A DNA stretch of 64,000 nt, from assembly GCA_016720595.1 (NCBI GenBank), contig JADKKI010000012.1, positions 62,001-126,000 on the forward strand, read 5' to 3'. Shown one piece after another: positions 49,138 to 59,200 of the stretch. Below the pieces are notes generated by a model that did not search any database, was not told the origin of the DNA, and was given only the letters and a program-made list of their open reading frames with translations. Both the position numbers and the translations under genes were made by a program. Position 1 is the first letter of the stretch. Each line of letters begins with the position of its first letter. This DNA comes from Myxococcales bacterium (GTDB taxonomy: Bacteria; Myxococcota_A; Polyangia; Haliangiales; Haliangiaceae).

Positions 49138-49764
49138 CACGAAGTCAAAGCGCGCGCGGCGGAGCTCCTTCTCGAGGGAGTGCTGCATGATCAGCGACGG
49201 ATCGATGAACGGATCACCGTCGTTGTAAGGATCGCCCGCGAAGTACAGCTGCGTGGTGAGGACCGGGAAGCCCTTCGCCTTGATCTTGATGTGGATGTGG
49301 GCCGGGCGATAGCGGTCCCCGTTGAGGTAGCGGCCCGGGACCACCGAGCGAAGCTCCCAGCGGCCCTTGGGATCGGTGGTGAGGGCGCCGCGAAACCGGA
49401 AGCCGTCGAGGTCGTACTCGCCGGCCGCGTTGGCCTGCCACACATCGATCGTCGCGCCGGCGATCGCAGCGCAGGTGGTGGAGCGCAGGGTGCCGGCGAG
49501 GAGGAGCCGCTCGCCCGCATCCTTCGGATCGGCGAGCACCGAGCGATGCGGTGCGCCCTTCTTGTAGAACGGGCCCTCGATGTTCTTCGCCGTGGGATCC
49601 GCCACGCACGCCGCCGCGGGCACCGGCGGGAGCTCGTCCTCGTCTTCGATGTGGGGCGTGGGCGCGAGCGCATCGCGCGGTGCCGAGGAGGCGCGCCCGC
49701 TGCACGCCGCGAGGATCAGAGAGGAGCCGATGCCGAGGAAGGTCCGCCGGTTGAAGTCGCGCAT
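49126..49764 (-). CDS. Tat-exported lipoprotein-like intradiol ring-cleavage dioxygenase
   Basis: The 212-residue protein starts MRDFNRRTFLGIGSSLILAAC: a twin-arginine signal (NRRTFLG) that ends in a lipobox (LAAC). The core has EGPFYKKGAPHRS, the first iron ligand Tyr in AAGEYDLDGF, then GRYLNGDRYRPAHIHIKI carrying the second Tyr and two His. This is the Fe(III) set of protocatechuate and catechol 1,2-type dioxygenases. Such exported versions are known in bacteria, where the physiological substrate is often undetermined; cytoplasmic ones cleave catechols. Tat export fits a folded iron enzyme. It overlaps the convergent hydrolase gene. Confidence 0.9.
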   Translation of the reverse strand: MRDFNRRTFLGIGSSLILAACSGRASSAPRDALAPTPHIEDEDELPPVPAAACVADPTAKNIEGPFYKKGAPHRSVLADPKDAGERLLLAGTLRSTTCAAIAGATIDVWQANAAGEYDLDGFRFRGALTTDPKGRWELRSVVPGRYLNGDRYRPAHIHIKIKAKGFPVLTTQLYFAGDPYNDGDPFIDPSLIMQHSLEKELRRARFDFVLAA

Positions 49765-49822
49765 ACAGGGTCAACGGGTGGCTCCGTCGACCGGCGCATG
49801 GGAGAAGGTCAATTTCGTACGC

Positions 49823-52576
49823 CTACCAGGACTGCGTGGAGCCGTAGACGCCAACGTCTGGAATTGACGGGAGTTCCGGGGGCTTGGGGACGGCGCCGGT
49901 GTCGGCCTTCGCGGGTGGCGTGGCGGTGGTGCCACGGATCGGCGGCTCGACGGAGACCTCGACCGCGACAGGACGATTGGGCGCGCGCTTGGCCTGCCCC
50001 GCGGCGAGCAGGGCATCGGCCTCCTGCACGATCCAGGAGATCGGGATCTTGGCCGCAGCTGCGCGCGCCTTCTGCACCCGCGCCGTGCCTGCTTGGTCGT
50101 ACATCGCGAGCTCGGCGCGGCCCCGATCGAGCTCGAGCCGGATCGCCGGTGCCGTGTCATCGCCGATCGTCTCGTGATACACGGCGGCCGCGCGCTCGTA
50201 GTGGCGCAGCGCGAGCCGGTGATCTCCGAGGTTCGCCTCGACGAGGCCGAGGTTGTGGTGCGCGAACGCGCGATCGCCGTGCCCCGCCGCGACGAGGATG
50301 TCGCGTGCGCGCGTCAGCTGCTCGCGCGCACGATCCCAGTCCTTGCTCGCCATGAACACCAGGCCGAGCGAGTTGTGGGTGAGGCCTGCCTCGACGCTCT
50401 CGGGGCCGCGGGAGGCCTCTTCGATCGCGAGGGCCTCGCGATAGGTCGCCGCCGCTTCGTCGAGCTTGCCGCGCAGGCGGAGCACACCCGCGAGGTTGTG
50501 GAGATCGCGGGCGAGGTCCGGGTGCCCGGCGTTGCGCAAGGAGCGATCGATCGCATAGGCGCTGCGGTGCCAGGCGAGCGCCGCATCGAGATCGCCGGCC
50601 GCACGCGCCACCGAGCCCAGTGCAGATTCGGTGGTGGCGACATCGATCGATCCCTTGCCCGAGATCGCCGTGAACCCGTCGCGCGCGGCGGTGAGTAACG
50701 CCCGCGCGTCCTCCAGCATCCCGCGGTTGTAGGCGATGAGGCCGCGCTGTCGCAGCACGGTGGCCACGAGGTTCGGTGGCGAGCCGGCGCGCTCCACCGC
50801 GGCGGCCGCGATCGCTCCGGCATCGTCGGCGACGGCGAGATCGCGTCGATCTCCGGCGGTGGCCACGCGCACCACCCAGGCACGCGCCGCGAGCAGATCA
50901 TCGTGACCGCGCTCCGCTGCGGCGACCGCGTCGCGCGCCGCGATCCCCGCATCGAACAGCTGGCTGGTGGCGCGGAGGGCCTCCGCTTCGACGATCAGCG
51001 CTTCGGCGAGCGTGGGTGCGTGGCCGCTCGCGGTGGCGCGCCCGACGAGCTCTCGCGTGACGGCGACCACCGGCCGGGCATCCCCGAGCGCGATCGCGGC
51101 ACGCACCGCGGGGAGTGCGTCCTGCACGCTCCGTGCGCTCGCCGCACGTGCCGGATCGAGGGGCAGTGGATCGGCCGCGCCGGGGAGGATCGAGCGACAC
51201 TCGGCGGGCGCGGTGAGCGCCGCGAGCGCATCGACCACGTGATCGCCCACCGCCGCGGACGGGCTCTTGCCGAGACGATCGACGAGGGCCGCGAGCTCCG
51301 CCTTGCGCTGATCGAGGCAGCGCGCCCGCACGGCGATCACGGGGGCGGGGGCGGTCAGCGCGGCACGACACGAGGCATCTCGCTCGAGCGTCCACTGCGC
51401 GGCCCACGCATCGAGGCTCGCCACCGCGCCCGCACCGAGGGGAGCGAGCGCGCCGCGAAGCTGCGGGCTCCACACTGCGGCGAGCTCCTGGGTGCCCACC
51501 TCGCAGCTCGCCGCTGCGGGCGCGCGATGCACCGCGAACCAGGTGACGCCACTCGCGACGGCCGCTGCGGCCGCGGCACCGACGAGCCAGGTCGCGGGAC
51601 GGCGCGAGCTCCGCCCCGCGAGGTGATCCGCGATCGCCCCCATGCTCTCGAAGCGCTCGGCCGGGGTGACCGCGAGGCAACGCTGGATCGCAGCGTCGAG
51701 CCAGGCCGGTGTGCCGCGGAGCGGAGGCACGGCCGCATCCTCGATCGAGGACAGCAGCGCAGCCCAGGTGGTGCCGGCGAACGGCCGCTTTCCGGCGAGC
51801 ACCTCGTATGCGAGCACGCCGAAGCTGAACTGATCGCTCGCGCGATCCGCGGGACCACCGCGCAGCACCTCGGGCGCCATGTACGCGGGGGTGCCCGCGA
51901 TCGCCGAGGCAGGTGTGCCCACCGCGAGCTCACCGTCGACGGGGACCGCCCCGGCGCTCGCTCCACCGGCGCGCGCGAGCCCGAAATCTCCGAGCCGGGC
52001 GCGCCCATCCGCGCCGACGATGATGTTCTCGGGCTTGATGTCGCGATGGATCACGCCGGCGGCATGCACCGCCGCGAGCCCGCGCGCGATCTCGATCAGC
52101 ACCGGCACCGCCTCGCGCCATGGCCGCGCGGGCTCGGCCCACGCGCGGAGCGTGGTGCCCTCCACGAGCTCCATCGCCACGTAGACGCCCTCCTCGGCGG
52201 TGCCCACCTCGTGCACCCCGACGACGTTCGGGTGATCGAGCCTGGCCATCGCCTGCGCCTCGCGCACCACGCGCTCGCGCGCACCCGCACCGGGCGCGAC
52301 CAGGAGCTTGAGCGCGACCCGGCGATCGAGCTCGGGCTCCCACGCCGAATAGACGCGTCCCATCGCACCGGCGCCCAGCAGCTCGCCGATCACGTAGCGG
52401 CCGACGGTGTGCCCGCGCTCGAGTACGCTCGACGGCGCCTGGATGCGGGCGACCTGGGACACCACGTCCCGGCAGGTCGCGCAGGTGTCGAGGTGGTCAT
52501 CCACGCGGGCGAGCATCGCCTCGGCGAGCCGGCCCTCGACCAGCCCCAGCACGATGTCGTCGTCGAGGCACGTCAC
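49823..52576 (-). CDS. Ser/Thr kinase with N-terminal zinc-finger (ZAS-like) and TPR domain
   Basis: The 917-residue protein starts with an anti-sigma-like zinc motif (about 1-45, RVDDHLDTCATCRDVV: HxxxCxxC). The kinase domain spans about 55-330: LLGAGAMGRVYSAW, VALKLLVAP, HRDIKPENIIVG, GDFGLARAG and YMAPEV. A membrane helix (about 340-362, WLVGAAAAAAVASGVTWF) precedes a long periplasmic TPR array (about 540-860, HHNLGLVEANLGDHRLALRHYERAA) and a Pro-rich end. Key kinase residues are present. It is divergent, by 26 bp, from an unusual sigma factor, so the zinc motif may bind that sigma. A kinase that is also an anti-sigma would be a direct switch; this is inference. Confidence 0.92.
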   Translation of the reverse strand: MTCLDDDIVLGLVEGRLAEAMLARVDDHLDTCATCRDVVSQVARIQAPSSVLERGHTVGRYVIGELLGAGAMGRVYSAWEPELDRRVALKLLVAPGAGARERVVREAQAMARLDHPNVVGVHEVGTAEEGVYVAMELVEGTTLRAWAEPARPWREAVPVLIEIARGLAAVHAAGVIHRDIKPENIIVGADGRARLGDFGLARAGGASAGAVPVDGELAVGTPASAIAGTPAYMAPEVLRGGPADRASDQFSFGVLAYEVLAGKRPFAGTTWAALLSSIEDAAVPPLRGTPAWLDAAIQRCLAVTPAERFESMGAIADHLAGRSSRRPATWLVGAAAAAAVASGVTWFAVHRAPAAASCEVGTQELAAVWSPQLRGALAPLGAGAVASLDAWAAQWTLERDASCRAALTAPAPVIAVRARCLDQRKAELAALVDRLGKSPSAAVGDHVVDALAALTAPAECRSILPGAADPLPLDPARAASARSVQDALPAVRAAIALGDARPVVAVTRELVGRATASGHAPTLAEALIVEAEALRATSQLFDAGIAARDAVAAAERGHDDLLAARAWVVRVATAGDRRDLAVADDAGAIAAAAVERAGSPPNLVATVLRQRGLIAYNRGMLEDARALLTAARDGFTAISGKGSIDVATTESALGSVARAAGDLDAALAWHRSAYAIDRSLRNAGHPDLARDLHNLAGVLRLRGKLDEAAATYREALAIEEASRGPESVEAGLTHNSLGLVFMASKDWDRAREQLTRARDILVAAGHGDRAFAHHNLGLVEANLGDHRLALRHYERAAAVYHETIGDDTAPAIRLELDRGRAELAMYDQAGTARVQKARAAAAKIPISWIVQEADALLAAGQAKRAPNRPVAVEVSVEPPIRGTTATPPAKADTGAVPKPPELPSIPDVGVYGSTQSW

Positions 52577-52602
52577 GCGATCTCCAGGGTAACATCCGGT
52601 AG

Positions 52603-53421
52603 GTGACCACGCCGCATCAGGATCTCGTCGCGGCGCTGTATGCCGAGGCAGCCGCGGCGTGGCCCGGCGTGGCGGTGGAACCGGCCGAGCTGCTCGCGGC
52701 CTACGAGACCAAGCTGGCCGGCGAGGACCCGCCCCCGCTGACCGCCGCCGGCGCCGCAGAGCTCTACCTCGCCCTCGCCTGTGCGCGCGGGGACACCGAG
52801 GCGATCAAGGCGTTCGATCGCGAGTACCTCTCGATCGTCCCGGTCGCGCTCGCCGGCATGCGGCTCCCCACCGCGACGGTGGAGGACGTGCGCTCCACGG
52901 TGCGGGACAAGCTGCTGCTCGCGGTAGGAGACCAGCCACCGCGGATCGTCGATTACGCCGGGCGCGGCCGCTTGAAGGGGCTCGTGCAGGTCACGGCGAC
53001 GCGCACCGCGATCGATCGGATCCGCCACGAGGAGAAGGAAGTGGAGCTGCCGGCCAAGGAGCTGGTGGGGCCCGGGAACATCGAGCTGTCGCTGATCAAG
53101 GCGCAGTATCGCGAGGCGTTCGTGGCCGGGTTCGCACAGGCGGTGGCGGCCGCATCGCGACGCGATCGGAACCTCCTGCGGCTGCACTTCCTCGGCGGCG
53201 TGACGCTCGAGCAGCTCGCGCAGATGTACGGCGTGCATCGCGCCACCGTGGTGCGCTGGCTCGCGGCCGCGCGCGAGGCGGTGTTCGGCGCCACCCGCGA
53301 GCACGTGGCCGAGGCGATCGGCGCTCCCGACGACGAGCTCGACCAGATGTTCGAGCTGGTCCGGAGCCGCGTGGAGCTGAGCGTGGAGCGACTGCTGGCG
53401 TCCGTGGAATCGCATCGCTGA
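52603..53421 (+). CDS. Atypical sigma-70 family factor paired with a kinase
   Basis: The 272-residue protein (GTG start) has a region 2-like segment (about 75-130: KAFDREYLSIVPVALAGMRLP, VEDVRSTVRDKLLLAV) and a region 4 HTH (about 185-225: LLRLHFLGGVTLEQLAQMYGVHRATVVRWLAAAREAVF). A helical C-terminal extension (about 230-270) is additional. An N-terminal extension of about 65 residues precedes region 2. This matches a sigma-70-related group I know from Myxococcales (TIGR03001-like), often next to a kinase. It probably directs polymerase to a small regulon, controlled by the divergent zinc-finger kinase. Promoter motif unknown. Confidence 0.8.
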   Translation: MTTPHQDLVAALYAEAAAAWPGVAVEPAELLAAYETKLAGEDPPPLTAAGAAELYLALACARGDTEAIKAFDREYLSIVPVALAGMRLPTATVEDVRSTVRDKLLLAVGDQPPRIVDYAGRGRLKGLVQVTATRTAIDRIRHEEKEVELPAKELVGPGNIELSLIKAQYREAFVAGFAQAVAAASRRDRNLLRLHFLGGVTLEQLAQMYGVHRATVVRWLAAAREAVFGATREHVAEAIGAPDDELDQMFELVRSRVELSVERLLASVESHR

Positions 53422-53519
53422 TCCAACGGACGAGGCCGGCGAGGGGCGCACGTTCACCTCCCCCAAAGTGCAGGGTGCTCCCGCTTGTGCCTCCCCATCC
53501 AGGCGCCCACGCTCGCCGC

Positions 53520-54521
53520 ATGAAAGCAGTCCAGGTCAGCAAGCCCAACGGTGCATTCGAGATCGTCGAGCGCGAGATCCCCACGCCCGGCCGCGGCTGG
53601 GTCCGGATCAAGGTCGAGGCCTGTGGCGTGTGCCACAGCGACATGTTCGTGAAGGCAGGAGCGTTCCCGGGGATGACGCTCCCGCGCGTCCCCGGTCACG
53701 AGCTCGCCGGGCGGATCGACGCGGTGGGTGCCGAGGTCACGGCGTGGAAGGCCGGCGATCGCGTGGGCGTGGGTTGGCACGGTGGCCACTGCTTCGAGTG
53801 TGACCCGTGCCGGCGCGGCCTGTTCATCAACTGCGTCAACGCGAAGGTCACGGGGATCAGCCACGACGGTGGCTATGCGGAGTACGTCGTGGTCCCGCAG
53901 GCCTCGGTCGCCCGGATCCCGGAAGGGCTGTCTGCCGTCGATGCCGGCCCGCTGCTGTGCGCAGGCGTGACCACCTACAACTCGCTGCGCAACAGTGGCG
54001 CGCGGCCGGGTCAGACCGTCGCGGTGCAGGGCATCGGTGGCCTCGGTCACCTCGCGCTGCAGTATGCGTCGCGCATGGGGTTCCGGACGGTGGCGATCTC
54101 GCGTGGCGCGGACAAGGCGAAGCTCGCGCGCGAGCTCGGGGCTCACGAGTATGTCGACACCGAGACCGAGACCGCGGCGGAGGGCCTGAAGCGTCTCGGT
54201 GGGGCGGACCTCGTGCTCGCCACCGCGCCGCATGGCGATGCGATCGCGAGCACGGTCGATGGGCTCAAGCCGCGCGGCAAGCTGCTGATCGTGGCGGCGC
54301 CGTTCACCCCGCTCGCGGTCAACGCGATGGGGCTGCTCAGCGGCAAGACCATCGCGGGATGGCCGAGCGGCAGCTCGATCGACTCGGAGGACACGATGGC
54401 GTTCAGCGCACTGACCAACGTCCGGCCGCGGGTGGAGACCTTCAAGCTCGAGCAGGCCGAGGAGGCGTTCACCAAGATGATGGAGAACAAGGTCCGGTTC
54501 CGCGCCGTGCTGGTTCCGTGA
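53520..54521 (+). CDS. Zinc-dependent alcohol dehydrogenase
   Basis: ATG 53520 gives 333 residues of the medium-chain dehydrogenase family. The catalytic zinc ligands are in EACGVCHSDMF (Cys) and PGHE (His-Glu), with the later Cys in PLLCAGVT. The structural zinc lobe is incomplete relative to the usual four cysteines (CFECDPCRRGLFINC provides them: four Cys). The Rossmann nucleotide loop is GIGGLGHLALQYA. It likely oxidises an alcohol or reduces an aldehyde with NAD(P). Cytoplasmic. The long open frame upstream is the shadow of the sigma factor. A 16-base repeat follows the stop. Confidence 0.93.
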   Translation: MKAVQVSKPNGAFEIVEREIPTPGRGWVRIKVEACGVCHSDMFVKAGAFPGMTLPRVPGHELAGRIDAVGAEVTAWKAGDRVGVGWHGGHCFECDPCRRGLFINCVNAKVTGISHDGGYAEYVVVPQASVARIPEGLSAVDAGPLLCAGVTTYNSLRNSGARPGQTVAVQGIGGLGHLALQYASRMGFRTVAISRGADKAKLARELGAHEYVDTETETAAEGLKRLGGADLVLATAPHGDAIASTVDGLKPRGKLLIVAAPFTPLAVNAMGLLSGKTIAGWPSGSSIDSEDTMAFSALTNVRPRVETFKLEQAEEAFTKMMENKVRFRAVLVP

Positions 54522-54525
54522 GCGC

Positions 54526-54541
54526 GTTGAAACCGTCCCCT
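54526..54541. repeat. Short dispersed repeat abutting a stop codon, copy 2
   Basis: Identical 16 bases to 26274-26289 (GTTGAAACCGTCCCCT). It lies between the convergent alcohol dehydrogenase and M28 peptidase genes, ending in the stop codon of the latter; on the reverse strand GGGGACGGTTTCAAC follows the stop directly, as at the other copy. Confidence 0.4.
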
Positions 54542-55427
54542 ACTCCGAGACCTCTGCGATCACGACCTGCGCGGTGAGCTGCGCGGCGAGCACGAGGTAG
54601 TCGACGTTGACGGTGGCGGGCGTGTCACCGGCGAGGTGGCGGTACGGCGAGGTGTCGCCACCGACGTACTCCTCGGTCAGGCCCACGGCGGCGTAGCCGC
54701 GATCGCGGAACGCCTCGTGGTCGGTGCCTTGGGTGGTGGTCGCGGTGACGGGCACGCCCACGACCTGGGCGGCCGCGCGCCACTCTGCTTCGAGCGCTGG
54801 GGTCGGGGATTCGATCTCGAAGCGATGATCGCCGTCGCTGTCCCACGCGACCTGATCGATCGTGTGGACGGCGCGAACGTTCGCGACGACGCGGGCCTGC
54901 GCGAACGCCCGGGCGCCGAACAGGCCGGTCTCCTCCTGATCGAACAAGGCCACCGTCACGGGCGCACTCCGACACGGGACGTCGACGAGGTAGCGCGCGA
55001 TCGCGAGGACCACGACGCTGCCGCTCGCGTTGTCGTTCGCGCCCGGGCTGCCCGTGACCGTATCGAAGTGCGCACCGACGATGATCTCCTTGGCGGTGCC
55101 GCCCATCGTGGCCGGGATCGTGGCGTACACGTTCGTGCCGCCGGGATAGTCCTGGGTCATCGGCGCGAGGCCGATCGCCTGGAGCTGCGCTGCGAGGTAG
55201 GTCCGCGCCGTGTTGCGCTGGGACACGGTGGCCCGCGGGGCCGCCGCGAGCTGGCCGAGGTCGCCGGTGAGCTGGCTGCGCAGCCAGGGCGCGGCGAGCG
55301 CCGGACGCGTGCAGCCAGGAGGCGCATCCGGCCCCATCCCATCGCCGAGCCCACCGTCGACGTCGCTGTCGCCCGGCCCACCGCACGCGACGAGCGCGCA
55401 CAGGGCTCCGAACGAGAGTGCCCTCAC
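54540..55427 (-). CDS. M28-family aminopeptidase lipoprotein
   Basis: GTG 55427, overlapping the preceding stop (GTGA), gives 295 residues with lipobox ALVAC. The M28 core has the zinc ligands in GAHFDTV, GANDNASG and DQEETGLFG. A further Asp (TIDQVAWDSDGDHR) and a late His (YRHLAGDTPATVN) complete the di-zinc site. It should release N-terminal amino acids or cleave peptides at the outer face of the cell, being lipid-anchored. The Gly/Asp-rich linker after the Cys (about 20-40) is a typical tether. It is the downstream partner of the extensin-like gene. Confidence 0.9.
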   Translation of the reverse strand: MRALSFGALCALVACGGPGDSDVDGGLGDGMGPDAPPGCTRPALAAPWLRSQLTGDLGQLAAAPRATVSQRNTARTYLAAQLQAIGLAPMTQDYPGGTNVYATIPATMGGTAKEIIVGAHFDTVTGSPGANDNASGSVVVLAIARYLVDVPCRSAPVTVALFDQEETGLFGARAFAQARVVANVRAVHTIDQVAWDSDGDHRFEIESPTPALEAEWRAAAQVVGVPVTATTTQGTDHEAFRDRGYAAVGLTEEYVGGDTSPYRHLAGDTPATVNVDYLVLAAQLTAQVVIAEVSE

Positions 55428-56221
55428 GACGTGGGCGCCGTGTAGTCGGTCGCGACCTCGAGGTGGAAGTGATCGCTGTGCGAGATCGGATCGTTCTTCG
55501 GCGTGAGCAAGAGGCGAAACAGGCCGCTGTCGTTGACCATCTTCTCGATGCCGAGCAGCAGCTCGTCACCGGCCTTGTAGTCCTTGCTGACCATGGCGAC
55601 CCGACCCTCTCGATCGGTGAACGAGACGATGTCCATCGCGATGCCGAGCGCGTGCCGCGACAGGATGTTCTTGGTCTTGCCCATCACGCGCACGTTGGTC
55701 CACCGGAAGATGCTGCCGAACGTGACCTGAGCGACGCCGAGCTCGTCGAGCTGCGGGCCGAACGTGGCGAGCGCGAGGGCGAGCTGGCAATCGACCTTGT
55801 GCGGGCCGTTGCGGAACGCGCTGACGTACTTGATCCCACCGAGCGTGATCGAACCGTCCTCGGCGGCCACCGTGATCGCATCGACGATCCGGCCCTCGCG
55901 CTGCGCGGGCTTCCACGCGATCCCGAGCTCGTCGAGCTTGGCCTCGCACGCCTTCTCGGCCTCTCCCATCTGGCGGCTCGGCGGCCACGCAAACCCGCGC
56001 GGCATGTTGTCGGTGCGCGCGAGGCTCTTCTTGGTGGGGGCGCGGCTGGCGCGTGCGTCCTTCCAGGCCTTCCGCTTCTGCTTCTTCGCCTTGGCGGTGG
56101 CCTTGGCCTTCGCCTTGGCCTTGGCCTTGGCGGTAGCGGCCGGCTTGCGCGGGGTGGCGTCGGCGACCGTGGGACATGCCACTCCCGCGATCAACATCAA
56201 GACGAGCAGGGCCCGTGACAT
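55424..56221 (-). CDS. Extensin-like (M15-type) peptidoglycan carboxypeptidase
   Basis: ATG 56221 gives 265 residues with a signal peptide (LLVLMLIAGVACPTVADA). An Ala/Lys-rich linker (about 25-55, repeats of AKAKAKAK) leads to an Extensin-C-like domain: CEAKLDELGIAW, SRHALGIAMDIVSF and SDHFHLEVATDY. The HxxGxAxD and HFH motifs are the zinc ligands of LAS/M15-type D-Ala-D-Ala peptidases. It probably trims peptidoglycan peptides in the periplasm. The basic linker could bind nucleic acid or acidic polymers. It ends in a GTGA overlap with the M28 gene. The open frame upstream is shadow. Confidence 0.85.
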   Translation of the reverse strand: MSRALLVLMLIAGVACPTVADATPRKPAATAKAKAKAKAKATAKAKKQKRKAWKDARASRAPTKKSLARTDNMPRGFAWPPSRQMGEAEKACEAKLDELGIAWKPAQREGRIVDAITVAAEDGSITLGGIKYVSAFRNGPHKVDCQLALALATFGPQLDELGVAQVTFGSIFRWTNVRVMGKTKNILSRHALGIAMDIVSFTDREGRVAMVSKDYKAGDELLLGIEKMVNDSGLFRLLLTPKNDPISHSDHFHLEVATDYTAPTS

Positions 56222-56251
56222 GGCGCGGACCTTAACAAGTATTCTGCCCCG

Positions 56252-59200
56252 ATGGATCTGGAACTTCGCGAGGCCCTGGCACTGTCGGATGACCGCTCCA
56301 CGGCCCTCGCCCAGCTGCTCCCAGGGAGCGAGGAGCACGACTACCACCGCTGCCTACGCGCGCAGCACGCGGGCGATCTGGATGCCGCGGATCAGATCCT
56401 CCATAGCTGGCCCGAACGGCACGGCCATACCGCCAGCTACAACAAGCTCCAGCTGCGTCAGCTGCTGTGCCGCGCTGCCGTTGCACCTTCGCGCGTGGCC
56501 GAGAAGCTCCGCGATCAGTTTGGGGTCAGCCACTGGCACGAGAAGGAGGTCGAGGAGGTCGACCCGCGACGGCCCACGAAGGTCGCCGAGGGGACGTTCG
56601 ATGGCATCTCGCTGCTCAAGCAGGCCGTCGACCATGACTCCAACCTCTCGCAGGTCACCGACGAGGGGATGTACGAGCTCCTCGACTGGAGCCTCGATCC
56701 CACGCGCCGCCGGGTCCTCCTCGGGCGCCTCTCCCACACGCCGCAGCCCGAGCTGGTGGGCCTCGTCGCCGACGATCTCGCGATCAAGAACAGCGGCGGC
56801 TTCGGGTCGCTCGCGATCCACGAGCAGCTCACGCTCGATCAGCTGCATGCCCTCGCGGGCCGCGTGCGCGAGCTGCGCGGTCACCTCGGCTGGGTCTCCA
56901 CTGTGGTGCGCCGGATGGTACCGCCCCGCGCGCTCGTCGATCTCGAGCTCGATCGGGATGGCCGGCATGCGTTCCTGGAGTCCGTCTGGCACTTCCTCGC
57001 GGAGCTGCCGGTCGCGATCAACTCGCTGAAGGCGCACGTCCTGTGGCACCTGCTCGATTCGGGGCGGCGCCGCGGCGTTCCCGTCGACACACGCCTGCTC
57101 GCGATCTATCTCCAGCTGCCCCGCGCCGCGGGCTACCTGTCCCGCAAGTGGCTGGAGGGCCAGCACCGCGACAGCATCGCGCAGCTCGGCCAGGACTTCC
57201 GCAACGTCACCGGGCTCGCCCCCGCCGGCGACGACGAGGAGCTGGTCCGCGACCTGCTGCACCAGAACATCGATCAGGCCGAGCAGTTCGGGACCTACCT
57301 CGACCGCGCGTGGCTCGATGGAGAGATCGCCACGGCGCGCCTCCTCTACGGAGACCGCGACACCGACAAGGCGACGCTCACGCTCGGTCCCGCCCGCGCC
57401 GCGGTGCTCCGCGAGCGGATCGATCTCGCCTGGTGCCGGCACAATCCGCTGCGCTTCGGGATCGACGAGCCCGTGGTCCTCGAGGCCGACGTCAAGCACG
57501 TGCCCGAGCTCGTGGTCAAAGTGTTCCGGATCGATCCGGTCGCCTACTTTCAGAACCAGCGCCGCGAGGTCGGCACGGACCTCGATCTCGACGGTCTCGC
57601 GGCGAGCCACGAGCTGGTGCTCAAGTTCAGCGAGCCGCCCGTGCGGCGGACGCGGCGCCGGATCGAGCTCCCGATGTGCGCCCGGCCCGGCACCTACGTG
57701 ATCGATCTGATCGGCAACGGGATGTCGAGCCGAGCGGTGATCCACAAGGGGCGCCTGCGGCAGATGATGCGGCTCGGCGCGGCTGGGCACGTGGTGACGA
57801 TCGTCGACGAAGCGGGCCGGCCGCGCCCCGACGCGCGCGCGTGGGTCGGCGACCGCGAGTACACGCCCGACGACAAGGGCGCGTTCGTCGTGCCGTTCTC
57901 CACCTCTCCGGGCCGCACGCCGATCCTCCTGTTCTGCGGCGACATCGCCACCGTCCAGGACCTCGGCCTCTACCGCGAGACCTATCAGCTCGCGACCGCG
58001 GTGCTGCTGGACCGACAGGGCCTGACCGCCGGCCGCACGGCGCGCGCGATCGTTCGCCCGTCGCTGACGATCTCGGGCGCACCCGTCTCGGTCGCCGTGA
58101 TCAAGCGCGCGACCTGGGAGGTCACGCTGACCGATGCGCAGGGCGTGGCGACCACGAAGTCCCAGCCGCTCGAGCTCGATGACGACGACGCCGCGGTGCT
58201 CGAGTGGCCGATGGGCGAGGACACGGCGCGCGTCACCGTGACGATTCGCGGCGTGATCGAGGTGCGGAGCGAGCAGCGTGAACAGGAGGTCGCCGACTCG
58301 CGCACGTTCGAGGTCGGTGCGATCCACCGGAGCGAGAGCATCGAGGCGCTCGTGCTCGCACGCACGGCAACGGGCTTCGTGATCTCGGCCCTCGGCAAGA
58401 CCGGCGAGCCCCGCGCGCAGCGCCCCGTGACCGTCAGCCTCGTCCACCGGTGGTCGCGCATGCTGCTCAACCTCGAGCTCGCCACCGACGAGCACGGGCG
58501 GATCGAGCTGGGGCGGCTGCCCGGTGTATCCCGGATCTCCGCCACGCTCGGCGCCACCACGCAGGGCTGGTGGATCGAGGATCACGTCGGCGCCACCGCG
58601 ATGCAGACCCGCGCCGGATCGGACGTCGTCGTCGCGATCCCGCCGAGCCGCACTGCAGCCGAGGTGAGTCGTCGCGTCTCGCTGGTGGAGACCAATGGAT
58701 CGCCGGTGCGGCATCCCCGCGTCACGATCGAGGGCCTCGAGGACACGCTCGTGATCAAGGGCCTGCCCACGGGGGACTACGTCCTCCGCGGCCCCGGGCT
58801 CCCCTCGGTGACGATCACGGTGCTCGACGTGCGCGCCGAGATCCGCAACGTCGCGTTCACGGCGGATGAGGTCGGCGAGCTCACCCGCTCGGCACCCTCG
58901 ATCGCGGAGCTCACCGTCGCAGGTGCCCTGAAGATCCAGCTGCGGGAGCCAGGCGCGCGCACGCGCGTCCACGTGATCGCCACCCGGTTCTCGTCCGCGT
59001 TGCTCGAGCTGCCGTGGATCGGCCCGCGCGCCGTGGGCCGTCGCGTCGATCGTCCCCGGATCGCGCAGTACGTCTCGGGCCGCGAGCTCGGTGACGAGTA
59101 CCGCTACATCCTCGATCGCCGCAGCGCCAAGCGCTATCCGAACCTGTTGCTCGATCGCCCCGGCCTGCTGCTGAACCCGTGGTCGCGGCGGACCACCACC

